The position numbers and the translations under genes were made by a program. The notes beneath the pieces are model-generated. The model did no database searches. It had not been told where the DNA came from and saw nothing but the letters and a program-made list of their open reading frames with translations. This document shows, in pieces, positions 25,501 to 39,343 of a stretch of 64,000 bases of DNA (position 1 is the first letter of the stretch; the number at the start of each line of letters is the position of its first letter). This DNA is from Acanthaster planci (lineage: Eukaryota > Echinodermata > Asteroidea > Valvatida > Acanthasteridae). The stretch covers positions 5,371,625 through 5,435,624 of the forward strand of contig NW_019091355.1 in the NCBI RefSeq assembly GCF_001949145.1, written 5' to 3'.

Positions 25501-26890
25501 CCAGAGCTCTAGAGTCACTTCCGACAAATGAAACAATTGCCGTGGATTCTGCCAAACAAAACAAACATGGATGGCACTTACATGTACATATATGTACATG
25601 TAGAGCCTAAACAATGATATATAAATCACACACTGACAGAATGAAGTCAATGAGCATCGTCTACCGGTAAATATTTTTGCAAAGGTACAATCTCATCAAC
25701 TATAAAGCCCTTAAACCTTTTTTATTGATGACCATTACAGCCTGCAGACTGGGTGCATGTCACCTAGGAGCTGTGGCTCTGAAACAACATCTGACATACA
25801 TGTACATGTACATTGTACATGGACATGTAGATTTTATGCAAGCCTGCTAGCTTGCCAAGGGAATATTGCAACTTTAGAAATTGTGACGTCATTTCCAGCC
25901 AAAATCTGTTAAAGGCTGTTGCCTGGTTGGTGGATGTGAGATGACGAGGACATGTCAGTTGACCATGTTTAGATGTACATGCAGGTGGCCTCCATGTAAG
26001 GCATGTCCGCCAGTGATTTAGACCTGAGAAATATGGAGGAGACCTACTGGTACATGTACATGTGTTGATTTCAAATTTCATTTATTAATTTTGAAAGTAA
26101 CAAGTGTTACCATCTACATGTAAATACATACAAGCAAATGTTTACAAAAGGTACATGTAGTTCGTGAACAAAGTACCATATCATATATACATGTAAATAC
26201 ATGTATGCTGCTTAACACTAAGTAAAATTATCAAAGAATTTACAAAAATAAAGAAAGACAAAATGAGGACACGGACAAACCCACAAAAAAATAAAAAGCA
26301 AATTACATGTAACCAAAAAACACTCTCAACATACAAGCAAATAACTGGATCAATCAAATATCATTCTGACAAAAGGCCTCCAGTCAAACTATAGATACAC
26401 ATGCATACATGCACCGAACGTGCACCATCTTTTCCTTAAACGTCATAGAGTTTGCTACCAAGGCTCTCTTACTATTACTGGACAAACTAAGGAGGTCAAG
26501 AGGAGGCCCTCTTGCATACCGAAATTACGCAGGAAATGTGCAAAAATATCATCTACATGTACCGAGTAGACGTTCATCTGCAAGTGAGTGTCTTTTACAC
26601 AGACCGACCAGTCAGGAAGCTTGCGTTGCAAGAGCCACAGGACGGAAACACTTGTAACAGTCAATGATACCAGCACCTTTCATATTTTTTCAGCAGCTAA
26701 AGAAAACTTGACTTTTTAAAACATCAGACCACAGAGGAACACAATCAGACAAAGCAACAAATGCAAGACTGCATTTCCCAAGCCAGATGACAGCTTGTGT
26801 GAATGTTTTTCCTGACATTTTCAATCATCGCGAAGTCAGGGTTACTCCATTTATCAAATGCTGTAGGTACATGTACATGTATGCAGCATT
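22542..26890. other. Non-coding; one unique-looking island
   Basis: The stretch 22790-23060 is free of hexamer tracts and looks like single-copy DNA. Most of the rest is rich in ACATGT. The 117-codon frame at 24071-24424 and the frames near 26455-26676 are unassigned. Confidence 0.45.
25138..25240. repeat. Cluster of ACATGT/GTACAT tracts
   Basis: At least five interrupted ACATGTACATGTA runs in about 100 bp. Other dense clusters are near 23285-23350, 25797-25828 and 34116-34152. These explain the Met/Tyr/His/Val/Cys/Thr-rich ORFs overlapping them. Confidence 0.8.
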
Positions 26891-27016
26891 GGACCTGTTT
26901 CACATGGATCTGGATCTCAATCAGTGATTCGTCGTTGTTTCACTGACACCAGAACCCGCTTAACAGATGGCCAGTGAGCCAGCAATTGGGATCACTGATC
27001 GAGATTCAAACAGGCC
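26891..27016. repeat. 126-bp hairpin element
   Basis: The ends pair as GGACCTGTTTCACATGGATC against GGCCTGTTTGAATCTCGATC, and AATCAGTGATTC pairs with GATCAGTGATCC. It is either a small MITE or a decayed one. It ends about 90 bases before the hAT-like copy at 27103. Confidence 0.4.
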
Positions 27017-27102
27017 TACTATAGCCCTCCCAGAGCCACATTTTCATCTGGAGAATTGAGAAATGAAGTCGTTCTTGTTTCCAAATGGTTGGCTGTTGTG
27101 CA

Positions 27103-27582
27103 TAGGGCTGAGTCCATTCAAATAATTCATTATTCGAATACTCAACCTTCAATTTGATCGAATATCCAAATATTCGGTAACACCGACCGGCAGATTGTTG
27201 ATGAACCATATACAAAATTAGTTGCAATAACACACACAATTGTATATTATGATCAATATAATAGCTTCTCACATCTAGGAGTACATGTACCTCCAGCCAG
27301 GATTTAGCAAGATTGAAGAGATGAATAAGACTTATAGCCCTGTTGAAAATTTCTATTCCTTTTCAATTGTTTCATAAATAATTTACTTTTTAAATCATTG
27401 TAAGATTCTTGACGCTTTTCATTTAAATCTGCTTGAAACAAGCCAACACAGTGCAATTTTTGTCATTTAAAACAAAAGAAAATTTATGCTTCCTTTTCAT
27501 GAAGTTTGCATATTCAAATTCGAAAAATAATATTTGAATATTCGACAATTGATCGAGTATGCGGATATTCGGCACAGCCATA
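27103..27582 (-). mobile_element. hAT-like MITE, copy 2 (inverted)
   Basis: A 480-bp reverse-orientation relative of the element at 9704-10204. The two share the TAGGGCTG end, the AATATTCG tracts and long internal blocks such as CTTCTCACATCTAGGAGTAC. The right end is degraded (CAGCCATA), and I could not identify a clean target duplication. Confidence 0.7.
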
Positions 27583-30500
27583 ACAACTGGGGTTGCACAA
27601 CTGAAGCTGAAAATGAATGAATTTGTGCAAAACAAGCTTTCATAATTTCATGAGGTGACAATTGACATACACGTATTTGTTCCATTCCACTCGGCTTGAC
27701 TTCATGGAATCAAACATTTCATCTGTCATCACATATATTCTTACCATTACAATCATAAACATTCATCATTTGCATATTATCCTAGTTTCTAACACGTTTG
27801 CACCACTGCAGGTGACAGTGCACATGAAATGGAAAACTTTTTTACAGCTCTATTCATAAAAACTACAATCCAAAGCTTCTATTGCCCAAAACTAACAACC
27901 ATAAAAAGGTACTCCAAACATGTACTGTGTACACGTAAAAAGGTAATATGTGAATGCCTTCTGTTATTAAAATGTTTATGCACATGTATGACCCCGATGT
28001 CATTATGGCAAAACGGAATCAGGAAATAGTTAGTGGCTGGGGTAGTCAAGATCTGGTCTTGCATTTCCTGGTAAAACAGAGTTTGCCGGATGAAACCATC
28101 GGCCGGCAGCCACACGCACTCCTGTGACCTTTTCAACCTTGTCAAATAAGTGTAGGATACAATGAAATAAACGTGAAGAAGTACATGAACATCCTTTGAC
28201 AGCTAGAGCTCTTGAAATGTTTACGGTTAAAATGGCTTCTTGTTTTTGTTTTCTTTTATTTCTTTGTTGTTTTTTCCTTTTTGTAGTCTTTTGTTCTTTT
28301 CTTCAACTGTGCAACATGGAATACCTTGTGGGCGAGGAAAGTTGAATAAGTTTGCCTTAAATTTATACACTGGGTTGGATATTAATCTCGGCCTTATGCA
28401 GTATCTAATATGAGCATCTTTACAACAGTTCTGACGTCTCCCAGAAATATGTGTACTATAATTTCAAGAATTACTGTAGGTACAATAAACATTGGGGTGA
28501 AAGCAATTTGAACAATTCGGTTTTCCAGAAAACAAAATGTGTTACTGAAAACTGAAAGTGTAAATTAAAACATGTATACTGGTAAAGCGGAAAATACTCA
28601 ACTGCTGATGACAACGGCAAATACTGATATCTACATGTAGATTCTACAATATAATGCAACAGTTCTTTCTGATTACTCCCATATATCAACAAGTGCATGC
28701 ACATGCACAGTTACTGTAAACGGGACATGTACATGTTTGACATTTCTGGCATTTGGAACATGCCCATGTTTGGAACTGCCACTTAGAAATGTGTGGCTTT
28801 ATTCAAAATGACTTTTCACCTCCTCTGTACATTAGTAGCAGTGAAAGGGTGAAATTTTGAGAGTTTGGGATTTTCTGCTAATATAGATTACCACATTCAC
28901 GGGCAAACTACCAGTAAGTGTGATGCTATTCAAAGCAGAGCAGGAGTGTCTCCATAGCTTTGTATACAGTAAACGTACATGTACAGGTCGAGTATCACAC
29001 TGTTCTACATATCTTGGAATGGGTTCCCCTTTTACGCTTGGTTGCCATTTTTAACAGCTTGTTTGGACATAGTAATATTGGACAGTGACCAGTCTTTCTT
29101 CAGAACATTGTTGGTGGGTGATTTTGAAGGACTGATTTTAGTACTATTCTTTGGCTCAGTTGAGAGGGAATGCATTGTACATGTATTTTTGTCATCAAAA
29201 TAGCACCCTTGTGCATACATTAAGGAAAGTACCGTATTTTCCACGAATGGAAACACCATCTTCTTTTCACTTTCAAGGAAAGCTAGTTTTTGGATCTTGT
29301 TTGTATTGTAATTGCATAGTGATATGCGTAAAAATACGTTAAATGAAATCTCCACTGCATATTTCCTTTAAAAAACATTGAACAAGAAACTTAAACACAC
29401 TATCAACATCATTTTTTTGCCATAAAATTCATCACTCAAATGAAGACATTACAGAAACCTGTTGGGTAATGCTTTCGTAAAAGTCTGATCCACTGTGTAA
29501 TGTCAGCTCAGTCCACAAACACCTTTCAGGTTATTATTACTTATTTTATGGGCAATATTAGAGTTGCGTAAATAATTAATGACGCACGGTTGGATCACCT
29601 GGTGTTGATAAATTTATTACTAGATGTGCCGGCCGTCTGTAGCTCTGCAGACAGTTTTTCACCTGGCATTGCCATTTTTAGTCTGTGATTATCACATTCA
29701 TCACCTCAATGCTTTTACCGTTTCTGCATGTACCCAAGCATCCAGGTGTTCTACAGGTTAATGCTGGGTACTTCATAATACTGCTATTTTTCATCTTGTC
29801 ATTGATTCCAAGCATCACCTGCTGGTGTTACCGACATGAGCACGCACATGTGTTAAAGTTACATTGCCAGCCGTCTGGCTCCTTGCCAATTACCGTATAG
29901 TTTTCTAATCGGTGGTGTCAGAACGCACAAGATTGACATCCCAAAGACCTCTCTCAGATCTCTGACACAACTTCCTGTAAGACTTCCAAAGGGATCTCCC
30001 AACGCAAAGGACCCAAACCGTTCTTTTTTCAGGTGGGGGAAGGAGACAAACAAGTTTGGAAATTTCTTTACATTGTATGTATTAAACCCTTTGAATGAAA
30101 GAGCAATGAAACTGTCCTCCCAAATTACATATGTCTCCTTACCCACGTACATTTTTAGAAACACTGTCAAGTGATTTACCACAACCACTGCTTAAAGTGC
30201 CCTGAAATGTGTTAGAAATCCCCTTCAGTGGCAGATGGTGAAGCAAATGGATTACTGTGGTTTAAATTCCATAATAAAGTTATAAAGTTTAAATTCCATC
30301 ACAGTCAATCTTAAATCGTTTTACATAATGCTCCAAAATGAGGTCGAGTTACCCATCAAAAATGATGAGTCTTGCCAAATGAGTTACTTTTCTCAGTGAA
30401 AAAAGAAGAACAGAAGAGGGATTCAAATGCTACAAATGTATGTTCCCCTGGTCTTTTTCTCTGGTAGATGACCATGGCTGAGGGGAAGAATTACAAAACT

Positions 30501-32820
30501 CAAACTCAACTAAAACTCCCTGAGCAATTCACAATACACTGCGCCACAAAGAGGTTGTCAAGGAGGGACAAAAATGGCAGAGTGTGATTTTCATTTGAGC
30601 AAACGTTATAAGGTATTCTCTGCGGAAAAAAAAATATCAGCATCCACAACACTCCACAACAAAGAGCCTAAATGTACTAACTTCTCAAGAAATCTTGAGT
30701 TTTAGCACATCTACATCTACATGTAAAGTACAATGTAAGTTGCCATGTTTCTACTGTACTGTTGAACTTTTTGGTTAACCTCTCAGCACACCACGAAACA
30801 CATGGACACCTCCGACATGAAAGCCACAGCTCTCATTAGTGAAATGCCCACATCTTCATCCCCGTCTTGATCCTCCAAACTCTTCTTTTGAAGTCTCCGT
30901 CCTCATCATCCTTATTACGGTCCCAAAGAGGCCACCGGGTTGAGCAATATTAGAAGGTGCAAATCCCTGGATGTTTTTTCAAATAATGTACAGCTTCCAC
31001 TAATGCATGCTTCAATTTCATGCACGAATTCATTTGCTTAAAAAAAACAATCCCATGGTGCACTGCCTGATTTTGTACACATGCACAAAGACTGTGGTCA
31101 ACATTGAAAATAAATGTTTAGAAAAAGTAGCACGTAGTCAGTTTCCCTATATAGTTTGTTTTAACATTTAAAATTATGTAGAAACTTTACTTCTCTGTTG
31201 CTACAGTAGTTGTTCAGTTTTACATGATATATTGGTAAATAGTTCTACCTCAAACAACAAATTCTTAAAAAGAATGACTCTATTTTTTTCCATCAATTTG
31301 TGGAATTCATCAATTGTCCTTTTGTTGAAATATTCAGGATTCAGAGCTAAAAATTGCATTACATGTAAAATAGAATGCAATCATTTCTTGTTCCATAATC
31401 TGAGGATGAATACATGTATGAAAGTGCATAAAACTCAAGCAATGCTGTCTGCATTATTTTAAACCTCCCAACAGCTAGTGAACGTTGGATTTTCTTACCC
31501 GAAGAAGCTGCTGGGGAAGGGTCTTTGCAACCTTGCAATTGCGCTTTGGCCCCAACCAAGCACGACGCATTAATACCCGGTACATGTACGTCAACTGCGG
31601 ATATGAAAAAAGACTTCTTACACAAGCGTACATGTACATGTATTCATGAGCGTCATTCATAATTGCAAAAGTGCAGCTTTAAATCCTGCAATCAATCTTA
31701 GGATCATGAACTTCCAACCAAATCAAACTGACAAAGCACACTGCGCAACATCCGATGTTTGTTTCATGAAAAATGCTCTAGCATCATACAAGTAACATAT
31801 GGCTATCAAAAATAATACTTTGATCCATATTTATTGACTCTGTGCAGGAGAACGCCATCCGCACAACGGAGTAGGTTACAAATTCCACAATTAACATGGT
31901 ACATAAGTACAGCATGCACACATTCATACTATAAAAGTTGTTACTCTGTTGTACTCTTGTACTATCAAAGTGCACATGTGCTTGAGTGAATTTTACGCGT
32001 GTACCGGTACTACTACAAATTATTCAATAGTTAAATGTGCTTTGCCAGACAGTCCAAGAGTGCAGATTACACATTTGTTTATATAAATTCTAAAATATCT
32101 GCAAAGATTATGCATTTGAACTGAGAAAGGATGCCTTCAGCAATGTTCAGACTTAAGTCACACGTATGTACAGTGTATAATTTATTTGATTACGACACTT
32201 ACATTGTATTTCATGGCACCCGTGGGATCTAGCTAAGTTACTCGTTAATATTTCAAATTTAGCAAGGAACAAATTAATAATGTAATCTAGCGGTATATTT
32301 GTTGATGGCAGACCATAAAATGGATTTCCTAAATCTACACTACCAGGCCATTCCATATCAAATCACGCTACAGCAAAGGTTCATGTTTTAGAGATCAGAC
32401 ATTTACATATGTTGTACCATGAATTGCCATTCGGACATTTCCTGTACAAACCAATGGGAATGTCCAATGTCAAAGAGTAAAAATGAAATTGTTGTAATAT
32501 CTCGGTTTTTATTGCCACAAAGGAGATGGAAAGCCATAGCAACTTTGCAAGACAGCTTTCCTACCTGTCATTCAAGTTACAAAACTCCCATTTCATGTCT
32601 CCTTTGACTATGGTAATCTGTTGCACGCGCGAACATAATTATTGGTGTCACATGAACATACTTTATTTCATAAACTTAAAATAGCACAGAATCTACATAC
32701 ATGTACCAGTATATACATGTACATGAACTGTACATAATCTGAATTTGGGACTTTTTGTTGCTTTTGCAGATTTATTCTCAGGACGCATCTGTCAACAGCA
32801 AAAGAAGTAGTGCTTTATAT
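27583..32820. other. Non-coding, no gene supported
   Basis: AT-rich DNA with T-rich runs near 28230-28310. Islands at 29520-29660 (with AAATAATTAATGACGCAC) and 30790-30960 are freer of repeats. Open frames on both strands (for example 29859-30188 minus) are not recognised. Confidence 0.45.
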
Positions 32821-33066
32821 GGGTCATTCCATGAAGTTGGGGCACAATTTGTCATGGTGTCAGTTGTTACATGGGTTCTGTAAAAATGAAAAGCTATTTC
32901 CCTGCATATGGATTCCAAATTGACATTGTTATACATCCTGCAAGGCTGAATACAGAGGGGTGTGTTTGAGTAAATGACCTACTCTGCAGGTCCTGACAGG
33001 TGGTAAAAGTTACCCATGTAACAAGGACACCATCACAAACTGTGCCCCAACCTCATGGAATGACCC
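32821..33066. mobile_element. 246-bp palindromic MITE (GGGTCATTCC ends)
   Basis: Both ends carry a roughly 55-bp inverted repeat with only a few differences, beginning GGGTCATTCCATG and continuing GTTGGGGCACA. The centre is unrelated sequence of about 130 bp. Boundaries are uncertain by 2-3 bases because the flanking TAT/ATA also pairs. A relative with GGGTAATTCC ends lies at 55176-55417. Confidence 0.7.
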
Positions 33067-36000
33067 ATACCGGTATCTTTATATTGTGATGTTCATACCG
33101 GTACATACATGTACTAGTACATGAAATAAGGCCGAGTGTCTGCATTAGTAAGCAGAAGAAGTGGGTTTGTATCACATCCTAACAAGCTTTTGAAGTTTGG
33201 TTTTTTGGCAACTCTTGGACCACTATTTAACATTAGAATACACAGTGAATATGAGCATTGGTGTAAGTCCAAAGCCTGGAGTAGAACTAATCAATTGAAG
33301 CTGAATATTGTTTTCCATTTCATAATTTATTTGTGCTATTACAATAGATTATGCAAACTACATGTACCTTCATCACAACAGAATAAATTTGATCTGAAGC
33401 ATCCAAAGAGCCTAGAGCTGAATACTTTTTAAGATTTTCCTTTAAATTAATGTACATGTACCATAAAATCTATCTTCAAATTGATCCAAATTACACGTAC
33501 AATACTTGTATTTTGAGATGGGTCACAAATTCATACAGTTACGTACATGTACAATGTATCATGTTCACTGCTGCCACAGGTAATGACAGAAATTCATCCA
33601 GTATCCCTTAATAAATGAGGTATTTTATTCTTTCAGGAAACTGTATACTCTGTTTTTGGCTGGGTATCACTTGGCCAGTTAATGCCTTCCATGCTGGTTG
33701 GAACAGGCAAACTACAAGGCAGCTGATGCCCTTAATTTGGTATTCTTGTCCTTCGTGGAAAATATACCCGGTGGCTTGATAACGACAAAAGCTATCATTT
33801 TGCAAATTAATTCCCTTCATTTTGATCAGAACCGGTCGGAAAGGGCAAGTTTGGTTCACGTTACAATGTCATGTACACGTACATGTACGTACACTGAACA
33901 ATGTATATGCAATAGGCGCAGATGTAGTGTCATGTAACATCTTTCGACATGTACAGTGTACTGGAAAGTACATGTATAATATTTCAAACTGTCTTGTTCC
34001 CTAACTTTTTTCATGAAAATGGATTTGAAGTTTGGGGAGTCTTAATTGAATTTACAGGTAGACCTTGAAGAGACCACTGGAACTCAAAGAAGTCCATGAG
34101 TAGAATCAGTTACTGCATGTACATGTACCGGTATGTACATGTACATGTTTGTACACAGAGGCCGTTCTTGTCATATTCATTGTCACCAAGACCACAACGT
34201 TTCAAACAAAACCTGCCTCTCAACTTTTAAACTGCCTGAACAGTATCTCTTGTGTTATGATTATCAGGTCCTAATGATAAACACCTAGATACAGCTGCAC
34301 CATTGTTGGCATATGAACCTCTTGACCTTTTCTGATTAAAGCAAATGACATGTTTCATCTGCTTACATTGGCCCAAAAGCACGTAATCCATTACTTCAAA
34401 CTGGTGCAGGTTAACATTTACATGTACATGTAACATTTGCATGAAATCGGTCAGAAGTATTCTAATATGATTCATAAGACCCAAAAATTTTGTTTCCTGT
34501 TTCTCAACCTACCACATTTGACAGCACCATCCTAATGTTTGTTGTTTTTTTGAGAGAAATTTTGGGTAAATATTAAATTTGAAATAGGGAGAGAAAAAAC
34601 AGTTATTTACCACCTAAAGCAAACTCCCAAGTGAGAAAACTCTGAGCAAAACCCAGCTGCATGGCATGGCACTTGTTTCACAAAATGGTGGTCATACACA
34701 CGTAATTGCAGAAGAAAAGGATGTACACGTACAGCGCACCACGGATGTAAAAACATTAGAATGCCAACAGAATAGAAATGTACTACACGTGTAATGTAAA
34801 CAGGAAATGCGTCATGGATTATGCATTCCAGAGAATAATTTCACATGTTTTGTTTCACGCTATTATTATTCCTGTCCACTGACATAATGTTCTGAACAAC
34901 CGCTGAGGAAAATATTTTACCCATGCTATGTATGTAATTAAGCATTGGCAAAACAAATGACTCACAATTTCTGTTTTCTGTACACCATAAAAACAACACA
35001 TCTTAAACAAAACAAACTTTTGGATTCTCCATGAATAAAAAAGTCTATTTGTGAGGACACTTGTTTGTGAGGATGCATGGAGTAGTGGTAGGAAGTGCAG
35101 TCTTCCCAGTGTCTGAACTGGTCCATGATGTGAAGTTTACTTGGGTACATGCTCTGTGTGACTTTCTGCTCTTCTTACCAGTGGATATGACAAAAAAGTC
35201 TAACATCTTTGTCAGGTTACTCACATTGAAAAGGACACTTTTTCAACGTTTCAAATTGTCCACGCATTTCCAAACGTGTCGTTGGTGTCAGTACAAGAGG
35301 GCAGTTTTCGTATTGGGTAGGGTTCTGTTCAAATCGAGAACCTAACCTTTGTTCAGTTAAAGAAAATTCTAAAAAAAGTTGAATTAACAATGAATCACTA
35401 AAGTAGACAATCTTTACAACTGGTAAATATTAAAGAATCTGGCAAATTTTAGTGCCAAAATAACACTTGAGGTTTCTGCCTCAGATGACATCACACTATT
35501 GCTCATGAATATGCAAATCAGCATTGGCATGAAAAGTTAAAAAAAGCCTAAAGGCAACAATGAAAATTACAAACTAGGTCAAATGAGACAAAGGGAACAT
35601 TAAAGTATACAAGAACCGCATTAACAAACTAACACTGCATGGGCCCTTTAATCCCAACAGTCCCAAATCCTCCAATTTCAATATGATTTTACATACACCC
35701 TTGGGGGTTAGGGTTAAGGTATTTGAATTACAGAGTAGTACTGTGCATTTGCATGCATGGGGGTAACACAGTAACAGGGTATCTCTAGATGTAAAGTAGA
35801 AGAAACCTATCCTCTTAAGTCAAAGAAAAAGACAAAAAGCAAATTTGTTAGGTTACAACACATTTCAAACTCCAATTCTGCCTATCAACAAACGTTGGAC
35901 ATTAAAGTCATGCAATGAAGCCAGGTTCTTTATACGTTCATTAATTTGTCCAAAAACCTTTCTATTTCTTTGCCTGAAGAGCTGAGTGATTTGCATACAG

Positions 36001-37343
36001 GTGGTTAGGGTACCTGGTTCAACAATATGAAACCAGTTCTTGACATCATCAGTTCTGATGCACATGTATTCCAAATGAGTACAGAAACAATTCAATATTG
36101 ATCCATCACATTTTTCAAGTGTCATACATGTAAATACCACCAAGTTTACCCTACATTAAAAACCTGTTCTTCCTAGTTTCTAAACCCCCTTTCCTTGGTA
36201 ATTTATCTCTCTGAAATGAACAGGCACCCATTTTAAAACTTGCTGGCATTTACAACAATTTAGAATTGTGATGGGCTTAAGTGGAATTCTTCCCTGCTAC
36301 ACATTTTGCCACAGACTAGAAGCTGATCTACAAAAACTTATGGTAGTTTTGCTAAAAACTGTGATGCAAAGGAAACAGATACTAGTACTTTGGCCATATC
36401 TCAAGATCCAGTAACTCTCTAAAATTTATTGTACGGGAAGTAAAAGCCAAGATGGACAACATAAAGAAATGGACCAGTTTCACCACTACATTAGCGAGAG
36501 GCCTAACAGCAGATACCAGTAGGTCAGAATGAAGGATTGGTTGCCAAAGCTCTGGCAGGGTACAGCACGTGATGATGATATGCATTTAATCTCACAGGAA
36601 GACATCAGATTGAGTAGACCCCAAACGTACACATACACCAAAAACTTCACTCACCTTCACTCACTCTTATCATAATTCCAAAATATTTCCATAAAGTAAA
36701 ATCAGAAGGTTTCGATTCAAAGCATAAGATTAGCCAGGCATATATGACAATGCATTTAAGTCCAACATTTTGAAGAGATGGATTACCCAGTAGGCCTAGT
36801 CTGGAAACATAACTGGAAGAACATGGATACATTTTTCCCTGTATTTTGTGAGAGAGAACTGGTACAGTACTGGTACATTTCAGTTGGCACACTAGGAGCG
36901 CTTGCATGAGACTCCCTACCAGTATCATAAAACAGAAAATTACAAGAACATTTACAATTTAAGACTTTTGGACTCACCTAAGTACTGTACCTGTGTATAT
37001 AGATAACGATGACATTGTATTGAATAACTGCAGGGTTAGTTTTGTGGAAAGAGGGTAGGGTTCAGATTTCAGAGGGTAATAATGGGGTATAAATGCTGAT
37101 GGTGGCATAAACGACACAAATTGGAAAATAAACAAGCCGACAGACCGACAGTGTACAAGCTGATTTAGTATCAAGAAGCCAATCTCTGACCAGTTACACA
37201 AGGTTAAAGGAAGCACACAGTCCTTTGCTGCCTCGTTGCCATAGGCTTTGTGGTAACCAACATGGCATGGTAAAATTGTACGCATGGGAATGAGGTAAGC
37301 AGTACCTCCTCACTACTAGTATCACAGTGTGTCCGTATCACAG
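33067..37343. other. Non-coding, no gene supported
   Basis: Contains dense ACATGT tracts at 33110-34160 and the dispersed repeat at 35461-35655. The minus-strand frame at 35865-36143 (about 86 codons from its second Met) has fairly even codon use but no recognisable domain. Confidence 0.4.
35461..35655 (-). repeat. Dispersed repeat shared with GGCX intron 12
   Basis: On the minus strand it begins TTAAAGGGCCCATGCAGTG and ends near CATATTCATGAGCAATAGTG, TGATGTCATCTGAGGCAGAA. The same order of blocks is found at 46848-47060. No inverted ends were established. Confidence 0.5.
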
Positions 37344-37790
37344 TCATCCGTATGTGTCAAGTTGCACAGGCAGATACAGAAAAATCATGTCTATTCTTTG
37401 AATTGACTGTTTTAAATTTACAAAAGCAGGGTTGATCGTATTAAGGAAAACATTACCTGAGGTTGCACACTTTTGGGGACCAGTCTTTTTTGTAAGAATA
37501 ATAAAAGTGGAGGGGTACACAATCCCCAATGGTGCATCATCATGGAGTGCAGTTTTAATGGACGAACGCGTACTAAGCATTCTCTCATGCACATCATAGA
37601 CGAAGAACAGCCTTCCTCCATCAGGCAGGCAATCTACATTTACACCATGCTTGCACAAAAAAACCCCAAATTTTCCAACTCTATGCAAATTAACCCCTAG
37701 AAATCTACAAAGGACCTCCCTTACAACAGACGGATAAAATACATACCGGCACACGCCACAGGCATCATTGCACTTTACAGCCCATTTCAC
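37344..37790 (-). CDS. Longest unexplained ORF outside GGCX (148 codons)
   Basis: The frame opens with MKWAVKCNDACGVCRY and includes CLPDGGRLFFVYDVHERM. It lacks known domains, signal peptide or membrane segments. A GT (CAG/GTAATG) inside it could be a donor. By chance alone, one or two frames of this length are expected in a 64-kb AT-rich window, so it may be spurious. Unrecognised. Confidence 0.12.
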   Translation of the reverse strand: MKWAVKCNDACGVCRYVFYPSVVREVLCRFLGVNLHRVGKFGVFLCKHGVNVDCLPDGGRLFFVYDVHERMLSTRSSIKTALHDDAPLGIVYPSTFIILTKKTGPQKCATSGNVFLNTINPAFVNLKQSIQRIDMIFLYLPVQLDTYG

Positions 37791-39343
37791 AAATTTTACA
37801 CAGTACTATACGTGTACCTTATGTAACTCTACTTGGGCCGAATGTCGTTACATAAGTTGCACAACCTGTGCAGAAGACAGTGACTTGTGCAACAAATTAT
37901 GACGTACATTGTACATTGTAACCCCTTACATATGTACAGACCGTATATGTACATGTAGGCAATCCTTCAAGGTGGTGTTCAAAGTTGCACAGAGTGAATT
38001 GGAAGTAAACCTTCATTCAGTGGTATCAGTTCAATGGCTGTACAAAACAAAATTTTCTTTTACCAGATCATGGCAAAATATACACTTTAGGAGGGGAATC
38101 CTCCTAAGGTGAATTCTTGCCTAATTTCCGGACTCCACCATTTTTGAAAACTGGACAAAATTTCATTACACCGAAATTTCTTCACAAAGGTTCAGCAGCA
38201 TGTATTATGAAGGTTATTCAACCAAGTGAATTTGACGGGTTTTTTTGAGCAAGAAGTCTGGGAAAACTGTATGAGGAAAGTCACGTAAAAGTTAACGTGT
38301 GCCACATTAGGGGACTCTAGTGTTTTGTTTCAATGTACATGTCCATGATGGTATAGTCCTAATTTCACCACCTAATGTCAAGTCTGGTTGGTTGTGATAG
38401 CAACGGGTGAAAGAAGGGCCTGGCGACTGCATACTGTCATGGAAGTCAGCCCTCTTGTCATAAAATTGATCCTGCAGATATTCTACATGGTGTCATAATC
38501 CAGACTTTAACCACTTCATCCGGGGGCATTTATGAATATTGATGATGGGGGACGGGATAATTTCCTTTTTTTCTGTTTTCAAAATTCTTTAAAAAATTCA
38601 TATCTTCATTTACTGGACACTAACACCCACATGAAGGACTGTCTGGTTTTTACTCTAATCTGACAGACAACATCTATTGACACCTGAGTATTTCAGCCAG
38701 GCCTGCCGCCTTGTAAAAAGAGCCCAGATTGTGCGGTGTTATGTAAGTTTATTCTGTTCACAAACCTGCCTCAGTGCGCTGCTGACCTCTTTTCAATAGG
38801 GGCCAGATTAGCATGCAGCGGTGCTGTGTGGCTCATTGCTGTGGTGGTGGAGCGCTTTTATCCCTGGAGGTAATCCACTCACGCTAAATGCCCCAAAGCG
38901 TGGTATACAATGCAAAACAAGGCTGGATTATCTCCACTATTGAAAGTGAAAAACTGTTGGTAATGCCCAGCAGCCTGGTCTTTTGTTCCGAGTACGGTCT
39001 TTTGTTACAAGGCCCAGTTCCCTTTGTCCGATTTCAGAGACCCTGGCCACGCGTATAAAGAATACATGTCCGGTACCGGTAACCCCAGCGACAAGTGGTT
39101 AATACCGGTATTAGTGCAATCTTGAACTATTCGCAAATTGATTGTACATTTACCCCCTTCCGACTAGTCCAAGTAACCTGGGCCCTACAAATTACCTGTT
39201 TTTAACATTTGGACATGGTTGCGCAATAGTAGGGTCCAAGTACCGGTACCTTCTATACATGTAGGTTTTAGCTTCCATTAATTCATTTCACTAAAAATAG
39301 CTCATATGATCGAAATGCAAGTTACTTGGACTACCTTCAGACT
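37791..39343. other. Non-coding; unique-looking 38.7-39.06 kb island
   Basis: 38700-39060 lacks hexamer tracts and has balanced composition. Near 39160 and 39320, ACTAGTCCAAGTAAC and GTTACTTGGACTA form an outer inverted pair just before the foldback element. No protein is recognised. Confidence 0.4.

Noticed and set aside
35701-35724. GGGTTAGGGTTAAGG taken as internal telomere repeat
   Set aside because: Only about two TTAGGG-like units; too short to mean anything.
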